Assembly (NCBI GenBank): GCA_963709295.1 | Contig: CAVPVW010000003.1 | Span: 558,001 to 622,000 of the forward strand | Length of the DNA: 64,000 nt | Origin: JBGPQJ01 sp963709295 | GTDB taxonomy: Bacteria > Chloroflexota > Anaerolineae > Anaerolineales > Villigracilaceae | Direction: 5' to 3' | Part shown: positions 63,024 to 64,000 of the stretch, piece by piece | Layout: each line of letters starts with the position of its first letter | Numbering within the stretch: position 1 is the stretch's first letter | The notes under the pieces: generated by a model | The model's database searches: none | The model's input: only the letters and a program-made list of their open reading frames with translations | Told to the model about the DNA's origin: nothing | Program-made: the position numbers and the translations under genes

Positions 63024-64000
63024 ATGAGCAAAGCAGACATCGGCCTGATCGGACTGGCAGTCATGGGACAGAACCTGGTCCTGAACATGAACGACCACGG
63101 GTTCACCGTTGCCGTCTTCAACCGCACTGTTTCCAAAGTGGACGAGTTCCTCGCCAGCAGCGCAAAAGGGACGAACGTGATCGGCGTCCGTTCCCTCGAG
63201 GAACTGGCGCAAGTGCTCAAGCGGCCGCGGCGCGTCATGCTGATGGTCCAGGCCGGGAAACCGGTGGACGATTTCATCGAACTGCTGCTCCCGCACCTGG
63301 AACCCGGCGATATCATCATCGACGGCGGCAACTCGAACTACAACGACAGCATCCGCCGCACGGCGTACGTCGAATCCAAGGGCCTGCTCTTCATCGGCAC
63401 GGGCGTTTCCGGCGGCGAAGAAGGCGCCCGCCGCGGCCCGTCCATCATGCCCGGCGGTTCTCCGGCGGCCTGGCCGCACGTCAAACCCATTTTCCAGGCT
63501 GTGTCAGCCAAGGTCACTCGCCCGGATGGCGGCGAAGATCCCTGCTGTGACTGGGTCGGCGAGAACGGTGCCGGTCACTATGTCAAGATGGTCCACAATG
63601 GCATCGAATACGGCGATATGCAATTGATCTGCGAAGCCTACCAGTTGATGCGCGATGGCCTGGGGATGACTCCCGACCAGATGCACGCCGTTTTCACCCG
63701 CTGGAATACCGGCAAATTGGACTCCTACCTGATCGAGATCACGCGCGACATCCTGGGCTACAAAGACGAGGATGGCAAGCCGATGGTGGACAAGATCCTC
63801 GACGCGGCCGAACAAAAAGGGACCGGCAAGTGGACCGGCATCTCGGCCCTCGAAATGGGCATCCCGCTGACGATGGTGGTCGAGGCCGTGCTGGGCCGGG
63901 CGCTCTCCGCATTGAAAGATGAGCGCGTGGCTGCCTCCAGGGTTCTCCCCGGACCCGATTCCAAACTGACCATCGAACAAAACGCGTTCCTGGCGGACCT
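63024..64000 (+). CDS. gnd: 6-phosphogluconate dehydrogenase, partial
   Basis: 325 codons to the right window edge. N-terminal NADP domain ADIGLIGLAVMGQNLVLNMN, IIDGGNSNYNDS, substrate-binding GTGVSGGEEGARRGPSIMPGG and GAGHYVKMVHNGIEYGDMQL with the catalytic Lys and Asn. It oxidises 6-phosphogluconate to ribulose 5-phosphate and CO2. ATG 63024 has AAGG upstream. As the last visible gene of the uxaE operon it is the logical outlet for gluconate after phosphorylation; a gluconokinase is not in the window. Confidence 0.96.
   Translation, partial: MSKADIGLIGLAVMGQNLVLNMNDHGFTVAVFNRTVSKVDEFLASSAKGTNVIGVRSLEELAQVLKRPRRVMLMVQAGKPVDDFIELLLPHLEPGDIIIDGGNSNYNDSIRRTAYVESKGLLFIGTGVSGGEEGARRGPSIMPGGSPAAWPHVKPIFQAVSAKVTRPDGGEDPCCDWVGENGAGHYVKMVHNGIEYGDMQLICEAYQLMRDGLGMTPDQMHAVFTRWNTGKLDSYLIEITRDILGYKDEDGKPMVDKILDAAEQKGTGKWTGISALEMGIPLTMVVEAVLGRALSALKDERVAASRVLPGPDSKLTIEQNAFLAD

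Noticed and set aside
1..64000. CRISPR array, prophage or rRNA operon
   Set aside because: No regularly spaced repeats, phage structural genes or rRNA-like sequence was seen.

Overview
The window looks like chromosomal DNA of an anaerobe-type Chloroflexota (Anaerolineae-like) bacterium. This is inferred from moderate GC, the SUF operon layout, SecD/SecF next to TrkA-type genes, a tandem-domain ALDH16-like aldehyde dehydrogenase and expanded atypical HAD families. No 16S rRNA or other decisive marker is present, so the taxonomic call is tentative. Many genes carry single-base indels. Most fall in short homopolymers, and removing or adding one base restores a family-typical protein, so I treat most broken genes as intact genes seen through sequencing error.

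Layout. 1-2.4 kb: glycogen synthesis (glgA-glgC), with a lone TnpB gene just upstream. 3.8-7.7 kb: a MerR/GyrI-like regulator, hisS followed by tRNA-His, a methyltransferase and a PIG-L deacetylase. 7.7-15 kb: a complete SUF iron-sulfur operon (sufC-sufB-sufD-small protein-sufS-sufU-Rieske protein), divergent from a SufR-like regulator and a SufT-like protein; the shared promoter region has two operator-like repeats exactly 50 bp apart. 15-22 kb: a beta-oxidation operon (TetR regulator, two acyl-CoA dehydrogenases, FadN-type fusion enzyme, thiolase, SCP2 protein). 22-28 kb: small membrane proteins, a methyltransferase, a PP2C-like phosphatase, a TrkA-N membrane protein, a P-loop protein and secD-secF. 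28-32 kb: deoC with an ALDH16-like dehydrogenase. 32-36 kb: a MacB-like ABC system with an extracytoplasmic repeat protein.

36.5-58.5 kb is the most unusual part. Two long minus-strand operons carry an RpiR/SIS regulator, an AfuA/FbpA-class ABC importer, a PiT phosphate transporter with a DUF47 partner, a PfkB sugar kinase, an MBL hydrolase, five genes carrying six HAD domains, two paralogous P-loop kinases, an aldo/keto reductase, an MFS transporter, an ApgM-type phosphoglycerate mutase and a circularly permuted GpmI-type phosphoglycerate mutase. Both operons begin with near-identical promoters whose -10 box sits inside the palindrome TTGTACTATGTACAA, so they probably form one regulon under the RpiR protein. 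The gene content suggests import and processing of an unidentified phosphorylated compound.

58.7-64 kb: a divergent plus-strand operon with a LacI regulator, UxaE-type epimerase, mannonate-dehydrogenase-like SDR, LarA-like racemase/epimerase and 6-phosphogluconate dehydrogenase. Together these suggest hexuronate conversion through mannonate and gluconate into the pentose phosphate pathway. No CRISPR array, rRNA or prophage was seen.
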